From NCBI GenBank assembly GCA_000697335.1, contig JNEM01009968.1, positions 1 through 17,477 on the forward strand: a stretch of 17,477 nt of DNA, written 5' to 3'. The translations under genes and the position numbers were made by a program. The DNA is from Conidiobolus incongruus B7586. Its lineage: Eukaryota; Entomophthoromycota; Entomophthoromycetes; Entomophthorales; Conidiobolaceae. The notes beneath the pieces were generated by a model, which was given only the letters and a program-made list of their open reading frames with translations, ran no database searches and was not told the origin of the DNA. Below, piece by piece: positions 10,347 through 17,477 of the stretch. The number at the start of each line of letters is the position of its first letter. Positions within the stretch are counted from its first letter, which is position 1.

Positions 10347-12434
10347 TTAATAATCCTTATATTCCTTGAGCTTATATGGTTTGTTAGGTGAATAGGACTT
10401 CTGCATAATTGGCTCTGGTTTCGATGAATAATCATTAACTGGAGCTTTATAAGGCTTGGATGGCTCTACAGAATCTTTATCATATTCAGTAGAAGGGGAT
10501 GTGTAGCTTTCAACGGCTGGTTTGGCATATTTAGAATCATAAGGCTCGGTCTTTGGGGAAACATAAGTCTCTGTTACGGGGGAATCATAATCATCGGCTG
10601 GTTTTTTATAACTTTCATCTTTGGACACAGCCTCGATGGCCAATGGTTCAGCAACTACAACTTTGGGTGGTTCCGGAACATCAACAGCTACGTATGGACC
10701 AGATGGTGTGTAAGAATCATCGTTTACTGAATCTTTACCATCATATTTCTCTTTACCATCATAAGAATCCTTTCCATCATAGGTGTCTTTAACTGGAGAT
10801 ACTTCAATTGTAGAAGAAACGTAAGTCTTGGGGACCCATTCACACTTTTGGACCAACTCATATGGTTCATCATATGCTCTTCTATAAGCGCGGTAGCCAC
10901 CCTTATCGTAACCATGATCTTTATCATAACTATCATAGTTATCGTAATCATAATCAATGTCGTTGTAATTCCTATAACCTGATCCATATGACCTTTGGTA
11001 TCCTCCATTGTATCCACGACGATAATATGGGCCATTAGAATCACCATAACTCTTGGAAGGGCCGTTATAAGACTTGTATCCTCCATATGGCTTAGGTCTT
11101 GGGCCATAGTCCTTGCCTCCGTAATAGCCATCAGGAGTATATCCTCTACGGTATACTGGTCTGTAATCATAACCATCAGAATATCCGCTATCGTATTCTT
11201 TGCTATAACCACCATTATAATCTTTTCCATAGCCTCCACTGTAGTCTTTATCATAGCTATTGTCATCATAACCGCCATAATCATCATTGTAGCCTTTTTC
11301 ATAGCCTCCGCGGCCACCGCCATTGTAGCCTTTGCCATAACCTCCGTAACCACCATTACCACGGTAGTCTCCGACATAGTCTTTTCCATAACCTCCGCTG
11401 TAGCCTTTACTATAACCTCCGTAGCCATTATTGCCACCGCGGTAGCCTTTGCCATAACCTCCGTTATAGTCTCTATCATAGCCTCTATCGTAGCCACCGC
11501 CATTGTAGCCTTTGCCATAACCTCCGCTATATCCCCTATCGTAACCACCACCATTGTAGTCTTTACCGTAGCCTCCATAACCGCCACGACTGTAGCCTCT
11601 ATCATAGCCATTACCATTATAATTTTTACCATAGCCTCCATTACCTCCATAACTACCACGGTTGTAGCCTCTATCGTAGCCACCACCGTTGTAGTCTTTA
11701 CCGTAGCTTCCATAACCACCACGGTTGTAGCCTCTATCGTAGCCACCACTATTGTAGTCTTTACCGTAACCCCCATAGCCTCCATTACCTCCATAACCAC
11801 CACCATTGTAACCTCTGCTGTAACCTCTGGAAGGACCAGGACCATAGCTGCCATAGCCTCCTCCATATCCACCATTATTACTGTAGTCTTTACCATAGCC
11901 TCCGTAAGGACCAGGACCATAGCCATCATAGCTTCCGCTATAGTCTCTTCCATAACCTCCACCACTGTAGCCACCATATCCAGCATTGTAGTCTTTGCCA
12001 TAGCCTCCATAGCCTCCATTACCACCATAACCCCCACCGTTATAACCGCCATAGCCGTTACTGTATTCTTTTCCATAACCTCCTCTGTAGTCTTTGTCAT
12101 AATCTTCGTATCTTCCATTATCATATTCATCATCTTTATAATCACCTTTATCGTCATCATCCTCATAGTCATCGCCCTCATAATCCTCGTCCTCTTCGTA
12201 ATCATCATCTGTGCTAGCGGCTCTCAGCTTTGGAGTAGAAGCAGTATGGATTTCGCTCGACTCATCCGTTTGTGGGATAATATCGGTACCAGTAATTTCC
12301 AGAACAGAGTTGACCAAATCAGCAGAAGGTTTTTGATTTGCAACTTCATCCAAGTCCACTTTTAATATACTCGAAGTAATTGGATTTATCAATGAAATCG
12401 CACAAATAGTTAAAATAGTTTTGAGTGAAGTCAT
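10347..12434 (-). CDS. Secreted Gly/Tyr/Asp/Lys-rich repeat protein
   Basis: This is an intron-free gene of 695 aa of no family I recognise. Residues 1-22 form a signal peptide (LKTILTICAISLINPITSS). A short ordinary segment follows to about residue 72, then a very acidic stretch with EDEDYEGDDYEDDDDKGDY. Next come over 300 residues of imperfect repeats built from GGYGKDYNGGGYDRGY, in which Tyr recurs every 3-5 residues between Gly, Asp, Lys and Arg. A Tyr/Arg-rich zone follows, with a lone Cys in QKCEWVPKTY. Then come three YDGKDS-type units and a Pro/Ser/Lys/Tyr tail ending LKEYKDY. There is no membrane anchor. The composition resembles extracellular structural or adhesive proteins that crosslink through tyrosine or phase-separate; that role is inference. 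Long open frames opposite it on the plus strand result from the repeated codons. The start is set by the signal peptide and by a TATA box upstream. Confidence 0.9.
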   Translation of the reverse strand: MTSLKTILTICAISLINPITSSILKVDLDEVANQKPSADLVNSVLEITGTDIIPQTDESSEIHTASTPKLRAASTDDDYEEDEDYEGDDYEDDDDKGDYKDDEYDNGRYEDYDKDYRGGYGKEYSNGYGGYNGGGYGGNGGYGGYGKDYNAGYGGYSGGGYGRDYSGSYDGYGPGPYGGYGKDYSNNGGYGGGYGSYGPGPSRGYSRGYNGGGYGGNGGYGGYGKDYNSGGYDRGYNRGGYGSYGKDYNGGGYDRGYNRGSYGGNGGYGKNYNGNGYDRGYSRGGYGGYGKDYNGGGYDRGYSGGYGKGYNGGGYDRGYDRDYNGGYGKGYRGGNNGYGGYSKGYSGGYGKDYVGDYRGNGGYGGYGKGYNGGGRGGYEKGYNDDYGGYDDNSYDKDYSGGYGKDYNGGYSKEYDSGYSDGYDYRPVYRRGYTPDGYYGGKDYGPRPKPYGGYKSYNGPSKSYGDSNGPYYRRGYNGGYQRSYGSGYRNYNDIDYDYDNYDSYDKDHGYDKGGYRAYRRAYDEPYELVQKCEWVPKTYVSSTIEVSPVKDTYDGKDSYDGKEKYDGKDSVNDDSYTPSGPYVAVDVPEPPKVVVAEPLAIEAVSKDESYKKPADDYDSPVTETYVSPKTEPYDSKYAKPAVESYTSPSTEYDKDSVEPSKPYKAPVNDYSSKPEPIMQKSYSPNKPYKLKEYKDY
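11190..12090 (-). repeat. Imperfect Gly-Tyr coding repeat array
   Basis: Units of roughly 50 nt encoding variants of GGYGKDYNGGGYDRGYNR recur. On the plus strand, strings such as gtagcctttgccataacctc appear again and again with small changes. The units differ in length and sequence, so the array looks old or gene-converted rather than newly expanded. Confidence 0.85.
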
Positions 12435-13815
12435 CTTTGTAAACTATATGAATTCTATATGACAGTCCCAAAATTATCAATTCAATGAATATAGGACAAA
12501 AAAATAATGCAAGGTATATACTTGTTAATCTACAAGTGTTTTTATGAAGAATGGAGTACTTTTTATACTCTTTTTTGTAGATATACAAATGTGTGTATTA
12601 AATGGGGGTTGATTAGCAATAAAATAATCTTGCAATTGCCTAATACTGTAAAAGGGGGACTGCAAATGGTTGAAAATAATTGAGTTAACGTGAATGTGGG
12701 GAAGTCGATTCCTACTCAATTTAGTTCAATTTATTAAATTTGACTGTTTAGAATTCGGTCATGAATGGTGAATAATATTCTATTCCTATATTTTACTATA
12801 TCCTCTCCTTATTCACTCTCCACGTTCACATAAAATAAGAAAATCCTTCTATTCATGTTACTTTAGCATATGAATTATATATGATGAATTTATGAATTAT
12901 CGACAAAACATATGATTTTCTTTGAAACTCTAAATGAGTATTTATTAAATGTGATGTTGTTATAATTTTCAACTTTAATTATAATATCCCAACCTTTATT
13001 TATATGATAAATCAAAATAAAATTATGACATAATTGCGCTATTTAACTTCTATAAACAGAAAAATCTTCAATACCTAATTTTTGTAAACTTAAATTTTTT
13101 GGATAGTGAATAAAATGAAAAATTATGATTAGTAAAATTAAAACATTATTATGATTTACCAATATATTTGTATGCCAAACACTGTTAAAACAAATTCCAA
13201 TAAAATATTTTTATCTTGTATTAAATTAATTTACTAGTCCTCCTAATTAACTAATTAGAACCATCACATATTTTCGTTAAAGTTTAGACATGATTGGAAA
13301 TACGTATCTATACCAACGTTTCAAGATACTACAATTATATTACCATTGATTCTAAAATTTGTAATAAATAAATAAATACATATATATTATATTTGATTAT
13401 TATTTTGTAATATCGATCTTTTTATAATCAATATAAAAATTTTCAAGGATGATAGATAGGATAATAAATTTTTCTAATATTAGTACAAATATATGATAAA
13501 TCAATTTTAATCAATATTTATATTTCATCAAAATTTTAAAAATAATATATTTATAATTTTCAGGAATTATAAAACATCAGTCTATCATCTGAGGTTAAAG
13601 AAATATTTAATGAATTAAATTCATGTAATAATATGGTTTAAATCATCAATAATATAACTAGTGTTAATCATTATAAATTAAATAAGTGCTAAGGTTTGAT
13701 ATTTGATTATATAAAATAATAATAGTATGAATCAATATAGGATTAATACATTTAATGGATATATATTAATAATGAAAATGAAATGAATTGTATATCATGA
13801 ATGCATAAATAAAAA
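12435..13815. other. Intergenic, Gly-Tyr-rich promoter side and VMA21 3' side
   Basis: The left ~300 nt hold the promoter of the Gly/Tyr-rich gene, described separately. The rest is AT-rich, with short A/T runs such as aataaataaataaata near 13365. No gene is supported on either strand. Confidence 0.55.
12561..12701 (-). promoter_or_regulatory. TATA box and three G/C tracts upstream of Gly-Tyr-rich gene
   Basis: TATAAAA on the minus strand lies at 12567-12561, about 127 nt before the ATG. Upstream of it stand three short runs of G on the plus strand (12604-12608, 12654-12658, 12698-12701), spaced about 45-50 nt apart in otherwise AT-rich DNA. The middle one contains AGGGG, the core of yeast stress-response elements. 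The third reads GTGGGG, like Mig1-type sites. Binding proteins in this organism are unknown. Confidence 0.45.
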
Positions 13816-14303
13816 CTATTTGTTCTTCTTAGTCTCATTATTTGAATCATTATTAGATTGCTGATCTTCGATCACTGCGACGATTACATAACCAATAGCT
13901 ATTAAATTAGCAACTCCAGCTGCTAATAATGCACTATAAATAGAATTACCTGAGAATGAAAAATTAATAAAATATAAAAAAAATATTTGATATAATAGAA
14001 TTATACCATTGAAAAACCTATCGACAGTGAAATAATAAGAAGAGATAGGTAATACGATCAGAGCAAAACTAAATAATAAAATTTTCACAATAATATTACT
14101 AAATAAAGTTAATAACAAATATATCAAAAATAAAATGTATATATAAATTACGTAGGCACTATAACTTTTGTAGGTGGCTTAGGTTTATCAAGCTCTTTTC
14201 TTATAAGCTCAGCTCTTGTATTTTTAATTTCTTTAGCTTCAGTTTCATCTTTAGGTCGAGTAGATTTATTTTCGAAGCCTTTATTCTTCCTATTTTTAGC
14301 CAT
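13816..14303 (-). CDS. VMA21: VMA21-like V-ATPase assembly chaperone, three exons
   Basis: Vma21 is a small ER membrane protein that helps assemble the V0 ring of the vacuolar proton pump and escorts it to the Golgi. Minus-strand exons 14303-14152, 14098-14007 and 13949-13816 give 125 aa; the introns are 53 and 57 nt. A charged N-terminal extension of ~50 residues precedes the first membrane segment (VKILLFSFALIVLPISSYYF). Then come the family's short lumenal loop (FFNGNSIYSA) and a second membrane segment (GVANLIAIGYVIVAVIEDQQ). The protein ends KKNK, a perfect KKXX dilysine retrieval signal, as yeast Vma21 does (KKED). The second intron has no stop in frame, so an unspliced reading would add 19 hydrophobic residues; family alignment and good splice sites argue it is removed. 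The N-terminal exon is less certain than the rest. Confidence 0.85.
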
Positions 14304-14610
14304 CTATAATGACATATAAATTCAATTAATTAATTTAAAAATAAATACAATAAATGATGTTCAAATTATTACATTTACTTTGACTGAGTATAATTAATAT
14401 TTCAGTGCATTTATTGTATTTTTAGTTTGGACTTGAAACCGACAAACTAAATGCTAATTTTGGTATTGACTCAAGTTATGGGATCATATCTTTATGAAGA
14501 ACATGAATGATGTAGTCATTTATGAGTTTAAATATATATTTGAATATATTATTTATGAGTGGAATTTATTGAATTGAATGAAAGATAATTTATATGGGTT
14601 ATTTCATTTA
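14304..14610. other. Divergent intergenic segment left of the tandem array
   Basis: This AT-rich DNA must hold the VMA21 promoter. It is not part of the 179-bp repeats. A weak echo (gaattgaatgaaaga near 14571) resembles the repeat's gaatgaatgaaaga. I see no gene. Confidence 0.5.
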
Positions 14611-15326
14611 TTCTTAATGAATGAATTTATTCATTCATTAATTTGGTGTAAAGTAATTTATCACAATTTCGAATTGCCCAGAATTTGCTGAAATTTAATA
14701 TGAATGAATGAAAGAACACAAATTCCCATAATATTCATATATAAATATAAATATTAGATAGATTGGAATTTAATTAGAGATATCAATAATTCTTAATGAA
14801 TGAATTTATTCATTCATTAATTTGGTGTAAAGTAATTTATCACAATTTCGAATTGCCCAGAATTTGCTGAAATTTAATATGAATGAATGAAAGAACACAA
14901 ATTCCCATAATATTCATATATAAATATAAATATTAGATAGATTGGAATTTAATTAGAGATATCAATAATTCTTAATGAATGAATTTATTCATTCATTAAT
15001 TTGGTGTAAAGTAATTTATCACAATTTCGAATTGCCCAGAATTTGCTGAAATTTAATATGAATGAATGAAAGAACACAAATTCCCATAATATTCATATAT
15101 AAATATAAATATTAGATAGATTGGAATTTAATTAGAGATATCAATAATTCTTAATGAATGAATTTATTCATTCATTAATTTGGTGTAAAGTAATTTATCA
15201 CAATTTCGAATTGCCCAGAATTTGCTGAAATTTAATATGAATGAATGAAAGAACACAAATTCCCATAATATTCATATATAAATATAAATATTAGATAGAT
15301 TGGAATTTAATTAGAGATATCAATAA
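14611..15326. repeat. Four identical 179-bp tandem repeats
   Basis: Copies begin at 14611, 14790, 14969 and 15148, each with ttcttaatga. By eye I find no difference between copies. Each holds a 28-bp palindrome near its left end, the string cacaatttcgaattgccc, a second run of atgaatgaatgaaag, and a TATA-rich stretch (catatataaatataaatatt). A fifth copy fades out after about 8 bases at 15327-15334, four bases before the ATG of the next gene. Perfect identity in neutral-looking DNA means recent expansion or ongoing homogenisation. Confidence 0.97.
15275..15290 (+). promoter_or_regulatory. TATA element in the last repeat unit
   Basis: TATATAAATATAAATA lies 55-63 nt before the ATG at 15338, the same spacing as for RAD16 and the fasciclin gene. 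Because it lies inside the repeat, three more copies stand upstream at 179-bp intervals. Confidence 0.5.
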
Positions 15327-15337
15327 TACTTAATAAA

Positions 15338-15652
15338 ATGACTAATTCATCAGAATTAGCCCAAGATCAAGCACTGGAGCCGGTTGCTACAAAAAAGAGA
15401 TCATTGGGCATCAATTATGACTTAAAACACGAACAACGTCAACGAATTCATGAAATACTTAGTGAGGGCAGTTTTAATGGAATGGTGAGTAAAGAACAAA
15501 TTAAAGCGGTCGCTGCACAATTTGAAGTGACTCAAAAAGTGGTTAAACATATATGGGTCAGCGTTCAGTCATTTTTAACTGAAAGGCAGAATTCTGAAAA
15601 TGCTAAGCTGAATAATACAACAGAGTCGAATCAAGAAGAAACGCAAAGATAG
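15338..15652 (+). CDS. Small HTH protein from a mariner-type transposase N-terminus
   Basis: This open frame of 104 aa contains one helix-turn-helix unit at about residues 28-78 (HEQRQRIHEILSEGSFNGMV, then AAQFEVTQKVVKHIW). It matches the N-terminal domain (DUF7769-like) of mariner-type transposases known from plants and oomycetes, whose usual form is LT..QR..IYE.LL..S.NGKL...VA..F.VS..TVQ.IW. In those proteins the domain binds the transposon ends. The frame ends with TAG at 15650-15652, but the same frame goes on with a second copy of the domain. As it stands it would encode a DNA-binding peptide without a nuclease. Whether it is expressed cannot be told; the upstream array supplies a plausible promoter. 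The family call rests on remembered consensus, not a search. Confidence 0.55.
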   Translation: MTNSSELAQDQALEPVATKKRSLGINYDLKHEQRQRIHEILSEGSFNGMVSKEQIKAVAAQFEVTQKVVKHIWVSVQSFLTERQNSENAKLNNTTESNQEETQR

Positions 15653-15840
15653 GCTGCTGAAAAGAAGCAATCAGCGCATTCTAAGCCTAATTTAACAGAT
15701 ATACAACGCAAACGCATCTATGAGCTACTTCTTCAAGGCAGTTTCAATGGAACGCTAAGTAAAGGCCAACTCAAAAATGTCGCTGCACAATTTGGTGTAC
15801 ATCCTACAACAATCAAAAAGGTATGGGCTTGCGGCCAACA
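15434..15840 (+). repeat. Diverged internal duplication of the HTH, 270-nt offset
   Basis: Matching blocks lie exactly 270 nt apart: caacg at 15434 and 15704, gtcgctgcacaatttg at 15509 and 15779, tatggg at 15552 and 15822. The copies keep reading frame (90 codons) but differ at many positions, so this duplication is far older than the 179-bp array beside it. Confidence 0.85.
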
Positions 15841-16119
15841 ATCATCAAAAGATGGAAAGATTTGCGCTGATGCTACAGCTGAAATGAAAAATAATTCAGG
15901 GAAAAAAGTGAGCTTTTTGATCTGTCAGCTATTGATACATTTCCTGTTGAGCGCCGCAAATCCATTCAAAGTATATCTACTCATATAAACATTACTACTG
16001 CTCGACTATATCAAACATACAAAGCTAAGCTTATTATTAAAGAGGGTAAATTTTATCAGTTGAATAAACCCAGGAATAAAAGTAAAAGAATCTCAGCTCT
16101 AAATGAATATGATGGTTAA

Positions 16120-16469
16120 TTCTCTATATAATTTTATTTAATCAATCAATTTCAAATGTTTTTAGAATAAATTTATTGGCATTCAGACAATATTATTCAT
16201 TTTCAATTTCCCAATAATTTTCATTGCTTTTATATTATTAAAGTGCTGGATTTTTTTGGTTTTTTAGTTAGATCAAACAATTAAATATATCAAATATTTA
16301 AATAAATCCTTATTATAGTATATGCATATGGCATGAATAATATTATAATAACTTGAAAAGTAAAATGATAAAATTTGTGTGTAAAAAATGAATTTCAAAT
16401 CAATATAACTATTTAATAAAAACTAAAATATATCATAATTTTATTTAATCAAAAATTATTGAAAAAGAT
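16120..16469. other. Convergent 3' region, transposase relic / glucosidase II
   Basis: This is AT-rich DNA with AATAAA on the plus strand at 16166-16171 and on the minus strand at 16440-16445, the latter 25 nt beyond the glucosidase stop. No gene is seen. Confidence 0.5.
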
Positions 16470-17477
16470 CTACTCCCATTTAATCTTCCAATCAGTTGTA
16501 ATCAAGTTAGAATCAGAATGATCTGTGAGGGCAGTCTTAATAGTCAACCTCTTGAGAGAAGTGTCATAGGTAAATTTCAGCTTCTTATCTTGAATAGTAA
16601 CAGATTTAGGTTCCTTTGAGACTCCCAAAATGACAACTCGCTCAATGAATATCTTGTTAAGTTTCTTAACAAAATCATTTTTTTCCGTGGTAGGCTGGAA
16701 TTGCAATGGATTAGGAGGGGTCAATGGATCAGCCTTAGTATTACGGATTTCATTGTTTTCGACCTTAAATGCGCGATGAATGTAATCCTTATTGAGGTAA
16801 TTATAGCTATCACCATCATCAAGATATAATTCGCCACTTGCTTTTCCTTTGCTATCCAATGCAATGAAAAGGGTGATAGGGTCCAATAACATCAAATCGG
16901 AAGAACGACGAATGCGATTACGTTGAGGTACAACTGATCCACCCTTAATAAATACTGGAATATCTTCGAGTTTAACAGGGAGGTTATGTTTTTTACTTGG
17001 CTTGAATGATTGATGTGTGAAGTAATTGTACCATGTCTCTTTACCTGGCAAGTATACTTCGGTTGATTCAACATCAGGGTGAACAACAGGTTTAACCAAG
17101 AGTGCAGAACCAACCATATGATGATCATCAATATTATAGGTAGTTTTGTCATTAGGAAATTCCAAGAACAAAGGACGCATAGGAGGGATACCGGTATTGG
17201 TAGCTTCAAAGAATAAGGTATACCAATAGGGTAACAAGGCATATCTTGATCTGATAGCATGACGAACCATTGGAATGTGATCTTCTTGAAGTAACCAAGG
17301 CTCTCTTCTCTTAGTATCGATATGAGCATGAGCTCTGAAGAAAGGTTGGAAAGCACCAGCTTGATACCAACGAACCATTAAGTCGCTACTGGGATCACCA
17401 AAGAATCCGCCTACATCAGCACCACTGAATCCAATACCACCCAAACCTAAGCTTAATAACATGGGAACTGAGGCTTG
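16470..17477 (-). CDS. Glucosidase II alpha subunit (GH31), C-terminal part
   Basis: This enzyme trims the two inner glucoses from N-glycans in the ER lumen and so controls the calnexin folding cycle. Only the C-terminal 336 residues lie in the window. The frame is open to the window edge (QASVPMLLSLGLGGIGF), so the first ATG (17462) is internal. GADVGGFFGDP, LVRWYQ-like VRWYQAGAFQPFFRAHAH and RREPWLL are classic GH31 signatures of glucosidase II and carry active-site wall residues. Farther on come YALLPYWYTLF, RPLFLEFP, DDHHMVGSALLVKPV and the beta-sandwich region with PVFIKGGSVVPQR and LYLDDGDSYNY. It ends DWKIKWE. The catalytic nucleophile and acid/base lie upstream, outside the window. 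There is no ER-retrieval tail, as is normal for alpha subunits, which are held by the beta subunit. No intron is visible here. Confidence 0.95.
   Translation of the reverse strand, partial: QASVPMLLSLGLGGIGFSGADVGGFFGDPSSDLMVRWYQAGAFQPFFRAHAHIDTKRREPWLLQEDHIPMVRHAIRSRYALLPYWYTLFFEATNTGIPPMRPLFLEFPNDKTTYNIDDHHMVGSALLVKPVVHPDVESTEVYLPGKETWYNYFTHQSFKPSKKHNLPVKLEDIPVFIKGGSVVPQRNRIRRSSDLMLLDPITLFIALDSKGKASGELYLDDGDSYNYLNKDYIHRAFKVENNEIRNTKADPLTPPNPLQFQPTTEKNDFVKKLNKIFIERVVILGVSKEPKSVTIQDKKLKFTYDTSLKRLTIKTALTDHSDSNLITTDWKIKWE

Larger units (their letters stand above)
15338..16119 (+). pseudogene. Decayed mariner-type transposase, N-terminal half only
   Basis: The whole relic runs through three pieces. 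The first is the open frame to 15652. The second, 15653 to about 15907, stays in the same frame after the TAG and holds a second helix-turn-helix (LTDIQRKRIYELLLQGSFNG, then VAAQFGVHPTTIKKVW). The third is in another frame from about 15910 to the stop at 16117-16119. It reads ELFDLSAIDTFPVERRKSIQ and onward, and matches the region that follows the HTH in this transposase family (P...R..IRSLS......S...). The frame change falls at a run of six A (15902-15907), so loss of one base, or a sequencing error, is possible. The DDE/D catalytic domain is absent and no terminal inverted repeats were found, so this is a dead DNA transposon fragment or a gene derived from one. Confidence 0.7.

Noticed and set aside
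10724-12208. 494-codon minus-strand frame rich in Met, Ala, Val and Thr overlapping the Gly/Tyr-rich gene
   Set aside because: It is a frame-shifted reading of the same repeats; the accepted frame has a signal peptide and sensible domain layout.
10995-12365. Long open frames of 456 and 372 codons on the plus strand opposite the Gly/Tyr-rich gene
   Set aside because: They have monotonous composition (Ile/Ser/Thr/Val or His/Ser/Tyr) that mirrors the repeated codons on the other strand, with no signal, domain or start context.
15485-15490. GTGAGT, a textbook splice donor inside the transposase-derived frame
   Set aside because: It falls in the conserved HTH where the second copy reads gctaagt in the same frame, so removing it would destroy the domain.
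16892-17356. 154-codon minus-strand frame inside glucosidase II
   Set aside because: It is another frame of a clearly assigned GH31 coding region.
1-17477. tRNA, rRNA or CRISPR-like arrays
   Set aside because: I found no B-box-like ggttcgaatcc strings, no rRNA blocks, and no repeat-spacer pattern; the only regular array is the spacer-free 179-bp tandem repeat.

Overview
The window is strongly AT-rich nuclear DNA from a eukaryote. The gene models have many short introns (46-59 nt, mostly GTA...TAG, some with a TACTAAT-like branch site), short intergenic gaps, and TATA boxes about 55-65 nt upstream of several start codons. Together with a Rad16 homologue, a two-domain secreted fasciclin, an AP-3 sigma subunit, VMA21 and a glucosidase II alpha subunit, this points to a fungus, probably an early-diverging AT-rich lineage. 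The sequence alone does not fix the genus.

Layout from left to right: RPA2 (replication protein A 32 kDa subunit, minus, six exons, 669-1740); a secreted fasciclin protein (plus, 2584-4140); AP-3 complex sigma subunit (minus, six exons including an 18-nt microexon, 4734-5454); RAD16-like SNF2/RING DNA-repair ATPase (plus, three exons, 6936-9686); a secreted Gly/Tyr/Asp/Lys-rich repeat protein of 695 aa (minus, 10347-12434); VMA21, the V-ATPase assembly chaperone (minus, three exons, 13816-14303); four identical 179-bp tandem repeats (14611-15326); the decayed N-terminal part of a mariner-type transposase with a duplicated helix-turn-helix (plus, 15338-16119); and the C-terminal half of glucosidase II alpha (minus, 16470 to the window end). 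Five of these genes could only be modelled by joining exons by hand across introns (RPA2, AP-3 sigma, RAD16, VMA21) or across a stop and a frame change (the transposase relic).

The genes form no operon and no obvious single pathway. RPA2 and RAD16 act in DNA repair. AP-3 sigma, VMA21 and glucosidase II belong to the secretory and vacuolar system. The fasciclin and the Gly/Tyr-rich protein are exported surface or matrix proteins.

The parts most worth a second look are the perfect 179-bp array, whose last unit is the apparent promoter of the transposase-derived gene, so that a promoter seems to have been amplified four times; that gene itself; the Gly/Tyr-rich secreted protein; and the Rad16 RING finger with Asp at a position normally held by Cys.
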